From Lysobacterales bacterium (GTDB taxonomy: Bacteria; Pseudomonadota; Gammaproteobacteria; Xanthomonadales; Rhodanobacteraceae): a DNA stretch of 46,181 nt. The notes beneath the pieces are model-generated. The model was not told the origin of the DNA. It saw only the letters and a list, made by a program, of their open reading frames with translations, and did no database searches. The translations under genes and the position numbers were made by a program. The DNA is taken from the NCBI GenBank assembly GCA_021324945.1, contig JAJPID010000004.1, positions 1 to 46,181 of the forward strand, read 5' to 3'. Shown piece by piece: positions 27,815 through 37,197 of the stretch (position 1 is the stretch's first letter; each line of letters opens with the position of its first letter).

Positions 27815-28440
27815 GGCGATTTCGCACTGCGCACGGACGCGAAGAACGCGCGCAGTTTCTTTTCGTCCTTGATGCCCGGCGAGGATTCCACGCCGCTCGC
27901 CACGTCCACCGCCCATGGTCGTACTTCGACGATTGCGCGCGCGACGTTGTCCGCATTCAAACCGCCGGCGAGGATGATCGGACGACCGAGATCGCGCGGA
28001 ATGCGTGACCAGTCGAATGTCCTGCCCTGCCCACCTCGCGCGCCGGGCGCGTGCCCGTCCAGCACGAAGCCGCGAGCGTGCGGATGCATTGCCGTCATCG
28101 CTCGCACATCCACTTCACCCGCCATGCCGATCGCCTTGATGTAGTGCACACCGAAGGATTCGCAGAACGTCGCGTCTTCGCTGCCATGGAACTGGATGAG
28201 GTCGGGTTGCACTGCGTCGATGAGCTTGGCAAGGTGATCAAGCGGCAGATCGTGCGTCAACATCACCGCCGAAACAAATGACGGCAAGGCATCACGGATC
28301 CTGCGCGCACGTTCCACCGACACGCAGCGGGGACTGCTTGGCGTCATCACTAGACCGATCGCATCCGCGCCGAGCTCGCACGCGAGCAGCGCATCCTCGG
28401 TGCGGGTGATGCCGCAGATTTTGATTCGCGTGCGGGACAT
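27811..28440 (-). CDS. trpF: Phosphoribosylanthranilate isomerase
   Basis: 209 residues from the ATG at 28440 (M-S-R-T-R-I-K-I-C-G-I-T-R). The general-base Cys in K-I-C-G-I-T and the acid Asp in the F-V-L-D-G-H segment fit the family, as do the closing glycine segments (A-G-G-L-N and D-V-A-S-G-V-E). It converts phosphoribosylanthranilate to CdRP in tryptophan synthesis. It is monofunctional, not fused to trpC. Upstream lies a palindromic repeat that also carries the truA stop; downstream the JmjC-like gene overlaps by four bases. Confidence 0.96.
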   Translation of the reverse strand: MSRTRIKICGITRTEDALLACELGADAIGLVMTPSSPRCVSVERARRIRDALPSFVSAVMLTHDLPLDHLAKLIDAVQPDLIQFHGSEDATFCESFGVHYIKAIGMAGEVDVRAMTAMHPHARGFVLDGHAPGARGGQGRTFDWSRIPRDLGRPIILAGGLNADNVARAIVEVRPWAVDVASGVESSPGIKDEKKLRAFFASVRSAKSP

Positions 28441-28453
28441 CGATCGATCCGAA

Positions 28454-28524
28454 TGCAGGAGCCTGCTTGCAGAGGACTCATGTCGGTGCAAGCTTCCGGT
28501 CGCGAGCCCACTCGCTGCTACAGG
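28454..28524. repeat. TGTAGGA-type palindromic repeat, copy 2
   Basis: The outer arms (tgcaggagcc at the left and ctgctacag at the right) are inverted and resemble those of the copies at 8225 and 39327. The element fills most of the 77-base gap between truA and trpF, and its right arm contains the TAG stop codon of truA (28518-28520). Confidence 0.6.
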
Positions 28525-29285
28525 GTCACCTCGGCCGGAAGCCGCCATTGTGCCGGATACTTCGGTCCGATGAAGGTCAAGCCTTGCGGTGGCGCGGTGG
28601 CGCCGCCCAGCGCGCGGTCGCGCTGCTCCAGCACGCGCGCGATCCATTCGATCGGCTGCTCGCCGCGCCCGACTTCCAGCAGGGATCCTGCGATGTTGCG
28701 CACCATGTGATGCAGAAAGGCATTGGCTTCGATGTCGAGGATCACGCGTTCGCCTTCGCGCTTGACGGAAATCGCCAGCACTTCACGCCGGGCGTGCGCG
28801 GCCTGACACGACAGCGCACGGAATGCGGAGAAATCGTGTTCGCCGACCAGCGATTGCGCCGCCGCATGCATCGCCTCGGCATCCAGCCACCGCCGCTCCC
28901 AGGAAACGTAACGCGCTTGCAAGGCAGGCCGCACCGCGCGATTGAGGATCACGTAACGGTAGCGGCGTGCACGCGCGGAAAATCGCGCATGAAAATCCTC
29001 GCGCACGCACCGCGCCCACAGCGCAGACACGCCGCCCGGCAAACGCGAATTCGCGCCCAGCGTCCAAGCGCGTTCGTCGCGCTGCGCATCGCTGTCGAAA
29101 TGGATCACCTGACAGCGCGCGTGCACGCCGGCATCGGTGCGGCCGGCGCAGATCACTTCGACCGGGTGATCTGCCACAAATGACAACGCGGCCTCTACTT
29201 CAGCCTGGATGCTGGGAGCGTGGGCGAGCCGCTGCCAGCCGAAGAAATCCGTGCCGTCGTACTCGATGCCGAGCGCAATGCGCAT
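28518..29285 (-). CDS. truA: tRNA pseudouridine(38-40) synthase
   Basis: 255 residues. The ATG at 29285 shares one base with the fimV stop (TGATG). The catalytic Asp51 is in [11 protein letters not shown]. It isomerises uridines 38-40 in the anticodon arm of many tRNAs. The gene ends with TAG inside a palindromic repeat. Its place between fimV and trpF is standard for Xanthomonadales. Confidence 0.96.
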   Translation of the reverse strand: MRIALGIEYDGTDFFGWQRLAHAPSIQAEVEAALSFVADHPVEVICAGRTDAGVHARCQVIHFDSDAQRDERAWTLGANSRLPGGVSALWARCVREDFHARFSARARRYRYVILNRAVRPALQARYVSWERRWLDAEAMHAAAQSLVGEHDFSAFRALSCQAAHARREVLAISVKREGERVILDIEANAFLHHMVRNIAGSLLEVGRGEQPIEWIARVLEQRDRALGGATAPPQGLTFIGPKYPAQWRLPAEVTL

Positions 29286-31417
29286 CAAACGCTTTCGAGC
29301 AGCCGCTTCGCCTCGTCCTTCTGCGTCTGCGAACCTTCGTTGAGAACTTCTTCCAGCATCGCGCGCGCGCCCGCTGGATCGCCCATATCGAGATAGGCGC
29401 GCGCGAGATCGAGCTTGGTATCCACCGGATCGTCGCTGAAGGCCGGCGCGTTCTGCTCGCGCACGATGTCTTGCTCTTCCTCCGGCATCAGCGGGGGCAA
29501 TTCCTGGCGCTGATGAACCGGTTCGTCCACCGTATCCGCGAATCTCGCGGCGCGATGCTCGCGGGTGATCTCGTCAGCGCCGGCCACGGGAGGTTGCGCC
29601 GGCGGCATGCCGGGTTCGGCCACAGGCTCTTCCTGCGGCAATTCGTCGAAGGCGAAATCGTATTCATGCTCCGGTGCCGGCTCCGTGGGTACGGCGGCAA
29701 TGGGCTCGTCTTGCGCCCCGGCTTCTTCTGCGAACGCCTCTGTGTGCGGCGTTTCGTCTTCAACCAGCGCGCGCGGTGGCAACGGCGATTCGCCGAAGTG
29801 ATCGGCGAGCGACGGCGTCTCGGGCTCCAGATCCGGCAATGAGCGCGGGCGGCGGCGCAACAGGCCGAGCAGGATCAGCGCGAGGATGACGATGCCCGCG
29901 GCTACCCAGGCGATCGGTCGCTGATACCACGGCACTTCCTCGGCCGGCGGGTTGTGCACGGCCGGCGCGACATGCGGCGCAGGTTTCCCAGTTGCCGCAG
30001 GTTTGGCGACCTGCGCCGATGCCGCGCTCGCGGCTGTCGCAATGTTCGCGGCCGCGGGGCTGCTCGACGCGGGCGCCGATGTGACGGCAGATTTCGGCGC
30101 GGCGGCCACGCTGGATGCAGCCGGCGCGGCGACGCTCGCCGCCGGTTTCGGCGCCGACGACGCCCCAGCAACCGATGCGGCCGGCGCAGCCACGCCGGAT
30201 TTCGCGGCGGCTTGCGCTTCGGCCAGCTTGCGTTGCAGTTCGGCGATCTGCGCGTCCTTCATCGCCAGCAGTTTCTGGTTCTTGCCGCTGATGTCTTCCA
30301 GATCGTGCACGCGCGACTGCAATTCGCTGTTTTCCTGCTTCAGGCTGGCCAGCGATTCCTTCGCGGTCGCAAGTTGCTGCTTGATGCCCGCGACCTGCGC
30401 GGTGTCGGTGCCGCCCTTTTCGCCTGCGCGCGTCGCGGCCGAACCGCCGCCCTGCGTCGGCGGCACCAGCGCGAGCCGATCGCCCTCGCTCGCCGCCGGT
30501 TTCGCTTGCGCGCTTTCCGCGGGCGCCTCCGCAGTGCCGGCAACGGTGGTGGCCTGGTGCGCGGCAGCACCACGCCAGTCCTCGATCTGCCGATGGATTT
30601 GCGCACGCGCCTGCTTTCCGGCCGGTGCGGAATCGATCTCGTCGCGCGTGGGGATGCGCAGGATCGCACCGCTCTTCAGATTGTTGATGTTGTTCTTGTA
30701 GAACGCGTCGGGATTGGTGTTCTGCAGGGCCAGCATCATCTGATCGACGTTGACCTGATCGTCGGGGCGCGTTTGCGCCGCGATGCGGTACAACGTGTCG
30801 CCGCGCTGCACGGTGTATTCGCTGGCACGGGGCGAGGTGATCGGGGTTGCGGCGCGCGGCGGAGCAACCGGCTGCGGCGCGGGCGCGGGTTGCTGCACTG
30901 GCGCCGAATACACGCTCGGCGGCGGGCTCGCGGGCGCGGTTTGCGCTGGCGACTCCACGGGCGCAACCGGTTCCTGCGGTGCCTGCGCAGCCGTGGGCGC
31001 GCTCGCTACCTGCGGTGGCGGCGATGCAATGACCGGATCGAGCAGCACGGTGTATTCGCGCAATTGCTTGCCCGTGCTGGTATCGATTTCCAGCAGGAAA
31101 TCCAGATAGGGATCGCCGATCGGCTGGTCGCTGGTGACCAGCACCAGCTTGTGGCCGGTGCTGTCGCTGACGATGCTGAAGCGCAGGTGTTCCAGACCCG
31201 CTCGCGTCAAACCCGCCTTGCTGAAATCCGCGGGCGAAGCCAGTTCCACGCGCAGGTCTTTCGCTTCGGAGAGATTGTCGAGCTGGATCGGGATTTCCGC
31301 GACCAGCGGTTCGTCCAGCGCGGATTTCACCTGAATCTGCCCGAGTTGCAGCGCCAGCGCGGGTGCGCTGCCCAGCGCAAAGGCAATGGCCAGAGGAAGT
31401 TTCAGGCTGGACTTCAT
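29285..31417 (-). CDS. fimV: FimV-like pilus assembly / cell-pole protein
   Basis: 710 residues from the ATG at 31417, with a signal peptide (about 1-23, ALA-L). Parts in order: an N-terminal periplasmic domain, a Pro-rich linker (about 130-198), one LysM domain (about 201-256), a long coiled coil (about 345-405), an Ala/Pro-rich linker, a single membrane segment (about 502-520) followed by Arg-rich residues, an acidic cytoplasmic part and a C-terminal TPR-like FimV segment ([14 protein letters not shown]). It anchors type IV pilus and polar complexes through the peptidoglycan. It is coupled to truA. Confidence 0.93.
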   Translation of the reverse strand: MKSSLKLPLAIAFALGSAPALALQLGQIQVKSALDEPLVAEIPIQLDNLSEAKDLRVELASPADFSKAGLTRAGLEHLRFSIVSDSTGHKLVLVTSDQPIGDPYLDFLLEIDTSTGKQLREYTVLLDPVIASPPPQVASAPTAAQAPQEPVAPVESPAQTAPASPPPSVYSAPVQQPAPAPQPVAPPRAATPITSPRASEYTVQRGDTLYRIAAQTRPDDQVNVDQMMLALQNTNPDAFYKNNINNLKSGAILRIPTRDEIDSAPAGKQARAQIHRQIEDWRGAAAHQATTVAGTAEAPAESAQAKPAASEGDRLALVPPTQGGGSAATRAGEKGGTDTAQVAGIKQQLATAKESLASLKQENSELQSRVHDLEDISGKNQKLLAMKDAQIAELQRKLAEAQAAAKSGVAAPAASVAGASSAPKPAASVAAPAASSVAAAPKSAVTSAPASSSPAAANIATAASAASAQVAKPAATGKPAPHVAPAVHNPPAEEVPWYQRPIAWVAAGIVILALILLGLLRRRPRSLPDLEPETPSLADHFGESPLPPRALVEDETPHTEAFAEEAGAQDEPIAAVPTEPAPEHEYDFAFDELPQEEPVAEPGMPPAQPPVAGADEITREHRAARFADTVDEPVHQRQELPPLMPEEEQDIVREQNAPAFSDDPVDTKLDLARAYLDMGDPAGARAMLEEVLNEGSQTQKDEAKRLLESV

Positions 31418-31492
31418 GTTATTTCCCCGATCAGCCGCGACGCGATCGCAAGGGTAGTCCACAACGCCGGCTCTGAACAGGGTTTGTGACGT

Positions 31493-31816
31493 TCAGCGGT
31501 GGCCGGCGCCTGAACGGGCTGCGGCCGGCGCGGATGCGCCGTGCCCTTGCACTGCGTCCAGCTTGCGTTGCAGTTCGGCGATCTCGCGGTCGCGCTGCGC
31601 CTGCTGTTCGCGCGCCGCCGCGCTACGGCGTTCCAGCTCGTCCACGCGGCTCTTCAATTGGGCCGACTGTGCACGTTGTTCCTGTAACTGCCTTTGGGTG
31701 TCGCGCAATGAATGTTCGTCCGCGCGCGGCGCTGCGCTGGAAGCGGGCACGGGCGGCGCGGCCAAGCCCACCGGGGTGGTCAGCAACGAAACCGTGAAAA
31801 TGACGGCCCGTAGCAT
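31493..31816 (-). CDS. Small secreted coiled-coil protein between asd and fimV
   Basis: 107 residues from the ATG at 31816, chosen because it gives a signal peptide (about 1-20, GLAA). A second in-frame ATG at 31864 would add 16 residues before the signal. The mature part is almost all coiled coil (about 33-90), rich in Gln, Arg, Glu and Leu heptads, with an Ala-rich tail. It resembles the coiled-coil halves of YbgF-type periplasmic proteins but lacks their TPR part. Its position between asd and fimV and the shared coiled-coil chemistry suggest an envelope role with FimV; this is a guess. Confidence 0.7.
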   Translation of the reverse strand: MLRAVIFTVSLLTTPVGLAAPPVPASSAAPRADEHSLRDTQRQLQEQRAQSAQLKSRVDELERRSAAAREQQAQRDREIAELQRKLDAVQGHGASAPAAARSGAGHR

Positions 31817-31890
31817 GCGGATTCCCGCGACATGTTCGATTCGAATCGGAGTATTCCAGCGCATTTCACCGCACGCGTTCGCGACCGCCG

Positions 31891-32919
31891 TCAAAGATAA
31901 TCCCGCACCAGCAATTCCGCGATCTGCACCGCGTTCAGCGCGGCACCCTTGCGGATATTGTCCGACACGATCCACATGTCCAGCCCGCGCGGATGCGAGA
32001 TGTCCTCGCGGATGCGCCCGACAAACACTTCGTCCTTGCCCGATGCGTGCCCCGCCGGCGTGGGATAACCGCCCGCCTTGCGTTCGTCGACCAGCGTAAC
32101 CCCCGGCGCCTTCGCCAAGAGCGCGCTCGCCTCGTTCGCGCTCAGCTTGACGCGCGTTTCCACGTGTACCGCTTCCGAATGGCCGTAGAACACCGGCACG
32201 CGCACACAAGTTGGATTCACCTGGATCGATTCGTCCTCCAGGATCTTGCGCGTTTCCCACACCATTTTCATTTCTTCCTTGGTGTATCCGTTGTCCTGGA
32301 AGTCGTCGATGTGCGGAATCAGATTGAACGCGATCTGCGCGGGGAACTTGCTTGGCGTCGCGGGCTGGAAGTTCAGCAATGCTGCCGTCTGCCGGCCTAG
32401 TTCATCCAGACCGGAACGGCCTGCCCCCGAAACGGATTGATACGTCGCCACGTTGATGCGCTCGATCTGTGCGGCACGGTGGATCGGCGCCAGCGCCACC
32501 AGCATCTGCATGGTCGAACAATTGGGATTGGCGATGATGCCGTGTCTTGTGTAATGCGCGATTGCATGCGGGTTGACCTCGCTCACCACTAGCGGCACGT
32601 CGTCCACGTAGCGGAATTCGGAGGTGTTGTCGATCACCACCGCGCCCGCTTCCGCCGCCCGCGGCGCGTGTTCGCGGCTCACCTTGCCGCCCGCGGAAAA
32701 GAAGGCAATGTCGATGTTTGCGAAATCGTAGTCGGCGAGGTTTTGCACCGTCAGCGATCTGCCGTCGAAATCGACCTTGCCGCCCGTCGAGCGTTCGCTC
32801 GCCAGCGGCACCAGTTGTTCGATCGGAAATCCGCGTTCGGCCAGGATCGAAAGCAGCGCTTCGCCCACTGCGCCGGTGGCCCCGACGACGGCGACGTTGT
32901 AGCGGGATTTCTTGCTCAT
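31891..32919 (-). CDS. asd: Aspartate-semialdehyde dehydrogenase
   Basis: 342 residues from the ATG at 32919. The NADP-binding G-A-T-G-A-V-G loop is at the N terminus, and the catalytic Cys134 sits in N-P-N-C-S-T-M-Q. It reduces aspartyl phosphate to aspartate semialdehyde, the branch point for lysine, threonine, methionine and diaminopimelate. Upstream lies a 100-base gap with no strong ribosome site. Confidence 0.96.
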   Translation of the reverse strand: MSKKSRYNVAVVGATGAVGEALLSILAERGFPIEQLVPLASERSTGGKVDFDGRSLTVQNLADYDFANIDIAFFSAGGKVSREHAPRAAEAGAVVIDNTSEFRYVDDVPLVVSEVNPHAIAHYTRHGIIANPNCSTMQMLVALAPIHRAAQIERINVATYQSVSGAGRSGLDELGRQTAALLNFQPATPSKFPAQIAFNLIPHIDDFQDNGYTKEEMKMVWETRKILEDESIQVNPTCVRVPVFYGHSEAVHVETRVKLSANEASALLAKAPGVTLVDERKAGGYPTPAGHASGKDEVFVGRIREDISHPRGLDMWIVSDNIRKGAALNAVQIAELLVRDYL

Positions 32920-32973
32920 CAATTTGCAATGGAAGAATGGTGGCAGAAAAGATTCGCCGCGATGTCGACACCG

Positions 32974-33361
32974 TCAAAATGACGAGTTGTCATTTCGACG
33001 CCAGCAACGTCGGCGGATTTCATCGGCCGTCCGGCACCAGGCCAGCGCGGCGCCGAACGACACAACGAACAGCCGCAGTTGGCTGGCACCAGTGTCGCCC
33101 CCGCTCGCGAAACGCGCAACGCTGCATCGGCACATCCGCGACATACGCCGCGCAATAACAGACGTTGGCGAGCACCGCCAGAACCACCCGCGCCAGAATC
33201 GGCTCGAAGCCCAGATCTACACGGATCTGCGTCCAGAAGATCACCGCGAGGGCGGCCACAACCGCCGCAAGCGCGGCATTGTAGATCGGCTGGCACGGCC
33301 CCCAATAAGCGATCGCCTCGCTCGATACTTCGTGAAAGGAAATCCCTGCCTGTGCAGTCAT
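32974..33361 (-). CDS. Small membrane protein coupled to aroC, apparently frameshifted
   Basis: The frame as it stands gives 113 residues and ends at 33020. It starts with M-T-A-Q-A-G-I-S and has two hydrophobic helices (N-A-A-L-A-A-V-V-A-A-L-A and A-R-V-V-L-A-V-L-A-N-V). After P-M-Q-R-C-A-F-R-E-R-G the sequence turns into a Cys/Arg-rich run, while the next frame reads G-A-S-Q-L-R-L-F-V-V-S-F-G-A-A-L-A-W and then Asp-Glu-Ile-Arg-Arg, a third helix. The switch falls at a run of five Cs (33098-33102; G on the coding strand); with four, the protein would be 128 residues ending at 32974. The start has a strong TAGGAG ribosome site nine bases after the aroC stop. Function unknown. Confidence 0.7.
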
Positions 33362-33370
33362 CGCATTCTC

Positions 33371-34474
33371 CTATGCGATTCGGGGCTTCACCTCGCCCAC
33401 ATCGCCGCATTGCGCGCGGTGACGGAGCGCCTGATCTATTAGCACCAGCGCGACCATTGCCTCGGCGATCGGCACGGCCCGGATGCCGACACAGGGATCG
33501 TGCCGGCCTTTGCTGCGCACTTCCACCTGTTCACCGGCGAGATTGACGCTGCGGCCGGGCTTCAAGATGCTGGACGTCGGTTTCAGCGCAATCGAGGCGA
33601 GCACGTCCTGCCCGCTGGTAATTCCGCCCAATATGCCGCCGGCATGATTGGACGCAAAGCCGTCCGAACGCAATTCGTCGCGGTGCTCGCTGCCGCGCTG
33701 TGAGACGGATGCGAAACCGGCGCCGATTTCCACGCCCTTGACCGCGTTGATCGACATCAGCGCGGAGGCGAGCTCCGCATCCAGCTTTCCGTACACCGGC
33801 TCGCCCCAACCTGGCGGCACATTGCTGGCGACTACGTCGACACGCGCGCCGACCGAATCGCCGTCCTTGCGTAATGCATCGATGTATTTTTCGAGCCGTG
33901 GCACTTGCGCGGCCACCGGCCAGAAGAATGCGTTGCTTTCAACGATATCGAAATCGATCACGGCGCCTTTGGACAAGTCCGGCATGACATCGCCGATCTG
34001 CGCGAGGTAGCCGCGCACCTGCACGCCGAATTTCTCGCGCAGCCATTTTTTCGCGATAACCGCCGCGGCCACGCGCATCGTGGTCTCGCGTGCGGAAGCA
34101 CGGCCGCCGCCGCGCGGATCGCGGATGCCGTATTTCTGCCAGTAGGTGTAATCAGCGTGACCGGGGCGAAAGGTGTCCAGTAACTCGTCATAGTCCTTCG
34201 AACGTGCATCGGTGTTGCGGATCAGCAACGCGATCGGCGTGCCGGTGGTCTTGTTTTCGTAAACACCGGAAAGGATTTCCACTTCATCTGCTTCATGACG
34301 CTGCGAAGTGAAACGCGACTTGCCGGTGGCGCGGCGCGAGAGATCGTGCGCGAAATCCTGCGGCGCGATCGCGATACCCGGCGGACAGCCGTCGATCACG
34401 CAACCGATCGCCGGCCCGTGCGACTCCCCGAATGTGGTGACGGTGAACAGTTTGCCGAAGGAGTTGCTGGACAC
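33371..34474 (-). CDS. aroC: Chorismate synthase
   Basis: 367 residues from the GTG at 34474 with a GGGGAG ribosome site. Family signatures are visible: G-E-S-H-G (His19), the [12 protein letters not shown] stretch, [11 protein letters not shown] and the closing R-S-K-G-R-H-D-P-C motif. It uses reduced FMN to remove phosphate from EPSP to make chorismate. A small membrane gene follows in the same unit. Between it and prmB lie two palindromic repeats. Confidence 0.96.
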   Translation of the reverse strand: MSSNSFGKLFTVTTFGESHGPAIGCVIDGCPPGIAIAPQDFAHDLSRRATGKSRFTSQRHEADEVEILSGVYENKTTGTPIALLIRNTDARSKDYDELLDTFRPGHADYTYWQKYGIRDPRGGGRASARETTMRVAAAVIAKKWLREKFGVQVRGYLAQIGDVMPDLSKGAVIDFDIVESNAFFWPVAAQVPRLEKYIDALRKDGDSVGARVDVVASNVPPGWGEPVYGKLDAELASALMSINAVKGVEIGAGFASVSQRGSEHRDELRSDGFASNHAGGILGGITSGQDVLASIALKPTSSILKPGRSVNLAGEQVEVRSKGRHDPCVGIRAVPIAEAMVALVLIDQALRHRAQCGDVGEVKPRIA

Positions 34475-34483
34475 GCTTTTCTC

Positions 34484-34521
34484 CCCCTCTCTCGCTTGCG
34501 GGAAAGGGCTGGGGTGAGGGG
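34484..34521 (+). repeat. GGGTGAGGG-type palindrome
   Basis: Read on the plus strand it has CCCCTCTCTCGCTTGCGGGA, then AAGGGCT and GGGGTGAGGGG. It shares the CTCYCGCTNGCGGGA core with the repeat 40 bases downstream and the GGGTGAGGGG end with the repeat at 8385-8456. Both copies here are in the aroC-prmB gap; this one ends beside the aroC ribosome site. Confidence 0.55.
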
Positions 34522-34560
34522 AATTGTGCCGCAAGCGTTCCCTCATTCGCCTGTCGGCAT

Positions 34561-34588
34561 CTTCTCCCGCTAGCGGGAGAAGGGGTGA
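34561..34588 (+). repeat. GGGTGA-type palindrome, second copy
   Basis: The inverted core cttctcccgctagcgggaga is followed by AGGGGTGA, so the order is the same as in the copy at 34484-34521. It lies directly behind prmB and could fold in the transcript that runs through prmB into aroC. Confidence 0.55.
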
Positions 34589-34591
34589 TTC

Positions 34592-35515
34592 TCAAACGAC
34601 TCGTTCCATCTGCACCTTCTCGATTTCCGCCGCGTGTTCCACCAGCTGCCGCCGCTCGATCGCAAATACGCCCATCGGCCCGACCTTGAACTCGATCCAA
34701 ACGAACGGCACCTGCGGCAGCAATTCATTCAACGCACGCTCGGCTTCGCCCACTTCCACGATCAGCACACCATCTTCGCTCAAATGCTCCGGCGCATCGC
34801 GCAGGATGCGCAGGGCGAAATCCAATCCGTCCTCACCCGCAATCAAGCCTAGCCTCGGCTCGTGACGGTATTCGTCCGGCAACGCGGCGAATTCCTGCGC
34901 GGTGACGTACGGCGGATTGGAAACGATCAGGTCGTAGCGCTCGCCTTTCAATCCGTCGAACAAATCCGAACGGATCGCGCGCACACGATCCTGCAACTGA
35001 TGCAGCGCGATGTTTTCGCGTGCGAGGCTCAATGCCTGTTCGTCGATATCGGCCAGATCCACATCCCAGTGCGGCTGGTGCGCGGCCATCGCAATGCCGA
35101 TACAACCCGAGCCGGTGCACAGGTCGAGTGCGCGTTCCGGTTCGCGATCATCCAGCCATGGGGAAAAATCGTTCTCGATCAGTTCCGCAATGGGAGAACG
35201 CGGTACCAGCGCGCGTTTGTCCGACTTGAACGGAAGGCCTGCGAACCAGACTTCGCCCACAAGATATGCCACCGGCTCGCGCGTGGCGATGCGCCGCTCG
35301 ATCAGCTCCAGCACGCGCGCCTTTTCGTCAGCAGTCAATCGCGCCGCGCCGTAGGCGGGCGGCAGATCGGGCGGCAGATGCAGCGATGAGAGAACCAGAT
35401 GCGTGGCCTCATCGATCGCGTTGTCGTGGCTGTGGCCGAAGGTCAACCCGGCCGCGTTGAAGCGGCTGGCCGCGTAGCGGATGCAATCGACGATGCTGGA
35501 AAGTTCGGCAGTCAT
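34592..35515 (-). CDS. prmB: Ribosomal protein uL3 glutamine methyltransferase
   Basis: 307 residues from the ATG at 35515 (E. coli 310). This start fits the family alignment best; further ATG and GTG codons upstream (35539, 35593) are in frame but add a tail without a counterpart. The S-adenosylmethionine motif D-L-C-T-G-S-G-C-I-G-I and the glutamine-binding N-P-P-Y are both present, as is the R-S-P-I-A-E-L-I segment. It methylates a Gln side chain of ribosomal protein L3. It is divergent from psd. Confidence 0.95.
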   Translation of the reverse strand: MTAELSSIVDCIRYAASRFNAAGLTFGHSHDNAIDEATHLVLSSLHLPPDLPPAYGAARLTADEKARVLELIERRIATREPVAYLVGEVWFAGLPFKSDKRALVPRSPIAELIENDFSPWLDDREPERALDLCTGSGCIGIAMAAHQPHWDVDLADIDEQALSLARENIALHQLQDRVRAIRSDLFDGLKGERYDLIVSNPPYVTAQEFAALPDEYRHEPRLGLIAGEDGLDFALRILRDAPEHLSEDGVLIVEVGEAERALNELLPQVPFVWIEFKVGPMGVFAIERRQLVEHAAEIEKVQMERVV

Positions 35516-35636
35516 TGCGAAATCTGGAAGCGCATTCATGGAAGACTGCTTCTTGATCTTTGCACCCTTGAATGAACGCAAGAAGTTTTCCACGAGCGCC
35601 GCAGTATAGATGAGCCCGAATCGCTACACTCCGCGC

Positions 35637-36482
35637 ATGTCGCCATCCATTGCGCTGCAATATCTGCTGCCGCAGAAAACCCTGAGCCGTATCGTGCGCG
35701 CGGCGACGCGCTGTACCTGGAGCCCCTGGAAGAACTTCCTGATTGCACGTGTGCTGAAGCGCTACCGCGTCGACATGAGCGAAGCCGCGCAGCGCGACCC
35801 GTTCGCCTATCCCAGCTTCAATGCCTTCTTCACCCGCGCCTTGAAACCCGGCGCGCGTCACGCGGGCGGCGGCCAATCGGCCGTACTCTGCCCCGCCGAC
35901 GGGCGCATCAGTCAAGCTGGCCGCATCACGCACGGGCGCATTCTGCAAGCGAAGGGCCGCGAGTTCACCGTGGCGGAATTGCTGGGCGATGGCGATGCCG
36001 CGGAGGCATACCACGATGGCCATTTCGTCACCGTGTATCTCTCGCCGCGCGATTACCATCGCGTGCACATGCCGCTGGGTGGCGAGCTGATCGAAACCGT
36101 GCACGTGCCAGGGCGACTCTTCAGCGTGGCGCCCGCGCCGGTGGCGCAAATCCCCAATCTCTTCGCACGTAACGAGCGGCTGATCTGCCATTTCGATGGC
36201 GCGCACGGCCCGTTCGCAGTGGCACTGGTCGGCGCGATGCTGGTGTCGGGCATCACCACGGTGTGGCACGGCCACGAAGTGCCGCCCTACGCGGCGCATG
36301 TGGTGCGCAGCGACTGGCGCGGACGCGGCGTGAAACTCGCCCGATTCGCCGAGATGGGCCGTTTCGAAATGGGTTCCACCGTGATCGTGCTGCTGCCGAA
36401 GGGTTGCCTGCTGCGCGCGGGTTTGATGCCGGAAATGCCGGTGCGGGTTGGCCAGAGACTGGGGCACTTTCCCAAGCCATGA
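35637..36482 (+). CDS. psd: Phosphatidylserine decarboxylase
   Basis: 281 residues from the ATG at 35637, which aligns with the E. coli start; an ATG nine codons upstream (35610) is possible. The self-cleavage site reads M-G-S-T, with Ser247 becoming the pyruvoyl group; E. coli has L-G-S-T. The catalytic Asp (P-A-D-G-R-I-S, Asp88) and His (Y-H-R-V-H, His144) are present. It makes phosphatidylethanolamine at the inner membrane. Confidence 0.96.
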   Translation: MSPSIALQYLLPQKTLSRIVRAATRCTWSPWKNFLIARVLKRYRVDMSEAAQRDPFAYPSFNAFFTRALKPGARHAGGGQSAVLCPADGRISQAGRITHGRILQAKGREFTVAELLGDGDAAEAYHDGHFVTVYLSPRDYHRVHMPLGGELIETVHVPGRLFSVAPAPVAQIPNLFARNERLICHFDGAHGPFAVALVGAMLVSGITTVWHGHEVPPYAAHVVRSDWRGRGVKLARFAEMGRFEMGSTVIVLLPKGCLLRAGLMPEMPVRVGQRLGHFPKP

Positions 36483-36582
36483 AGCCCCGGGTTTGTCCTC
36501 GCGCCCGGATCGGCGCAGAATGTAACCCTGTTGATGGCGCCGGCCGCGCGTTAGACGGCCAAGGACTTGCGGGGAGCAGTTC

Positions 36583-37029
36583 ATGCGACTTGTGATGAGG
36601 ATTCTCGCCTTGAGCCGTGCGGTGCGGCTGAAGCGCCAGTTCCGCGACATTGAGCAACGCGCGCTGGCGCTGCCGTCGCCGACCAGCGCCCTGCTGGCCG
36701 AATTGATCGCGCGCGAGTCCGCCGCCGCGGCCAAATTGGAAACGCCGCATCTTTACGGCTCGCCGCCCGATCTCAAGCCCGGCAGTTGGGGCACCGGCAT
36801 GGATCTGGGCTTTGATCGCGCGCGCTCCGACAACGCGCAGGTACGCCTGCGTGGCATCGCGCTGTGGATCGCGGTGGCCTATCACGAAACCAAAGAAGCC
36901 AGCTTCCCGGAATTCGCCGACCTGCATCGCGAAGTGCTCGGGCTGATGCGCAAAATCAAGGAAAACGCCGCGCGACCCGCCGACCGCAGTGCCGCGTGGA
37001 TGAAAGACGGCGATGAGGCCGCGGCGTAG
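36583..37029 (+). CDS. Hypothetical protein downstream of psd
   Basis: 148 residues with a GGGGAG ribosome site six bases before the ATG. It is mostly helical, begins with a basic amphipathic stretch, has a G-S-W-G-T-G-M-D-L-G-F-D motif near residue 67, then A-L-W-I-A-V-A-Y-H-E-T-K, and ends Ala-rich. There is no signal peptide or membrane segment that I trust. I do not recognise the family. Confidence 0.6.
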   Translation: MRLVMRILALSRAVRLKRQFRDIEQRALALPSPTSALLAELIARESAAAAKLETPHLYGSPPDLKPGSWGTGMDLGFDRARSDNAQVRLRGIALWIAVAYHETKEASFPEFADLHREVLGLMRKIKENAARPADRSAAWMKDGDEAAA

Positions 37030-37197
37030 TTTGCGCAAGATCAAGAGCTGCATCAGACGGGACAACCAGAATTGGCAGCCAGTCCCGGCATCTCCTGCTC
37101 TCTCCGCTGGCCGGGCAAAATTCGGGCGTGACAATCAAGACCGACTGGTGGAGTGGTCAGATAGATCGAACTATTCTTTCAGCGGCACTTGTATTCA

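Noticed and set aside
35409-36734. 441-codon minus-strand frame opposite psd
   Set aside because: psd has all its catalytic motifs on the plus strand; the opposite frame has the composition of an antisense shadow and no domain.
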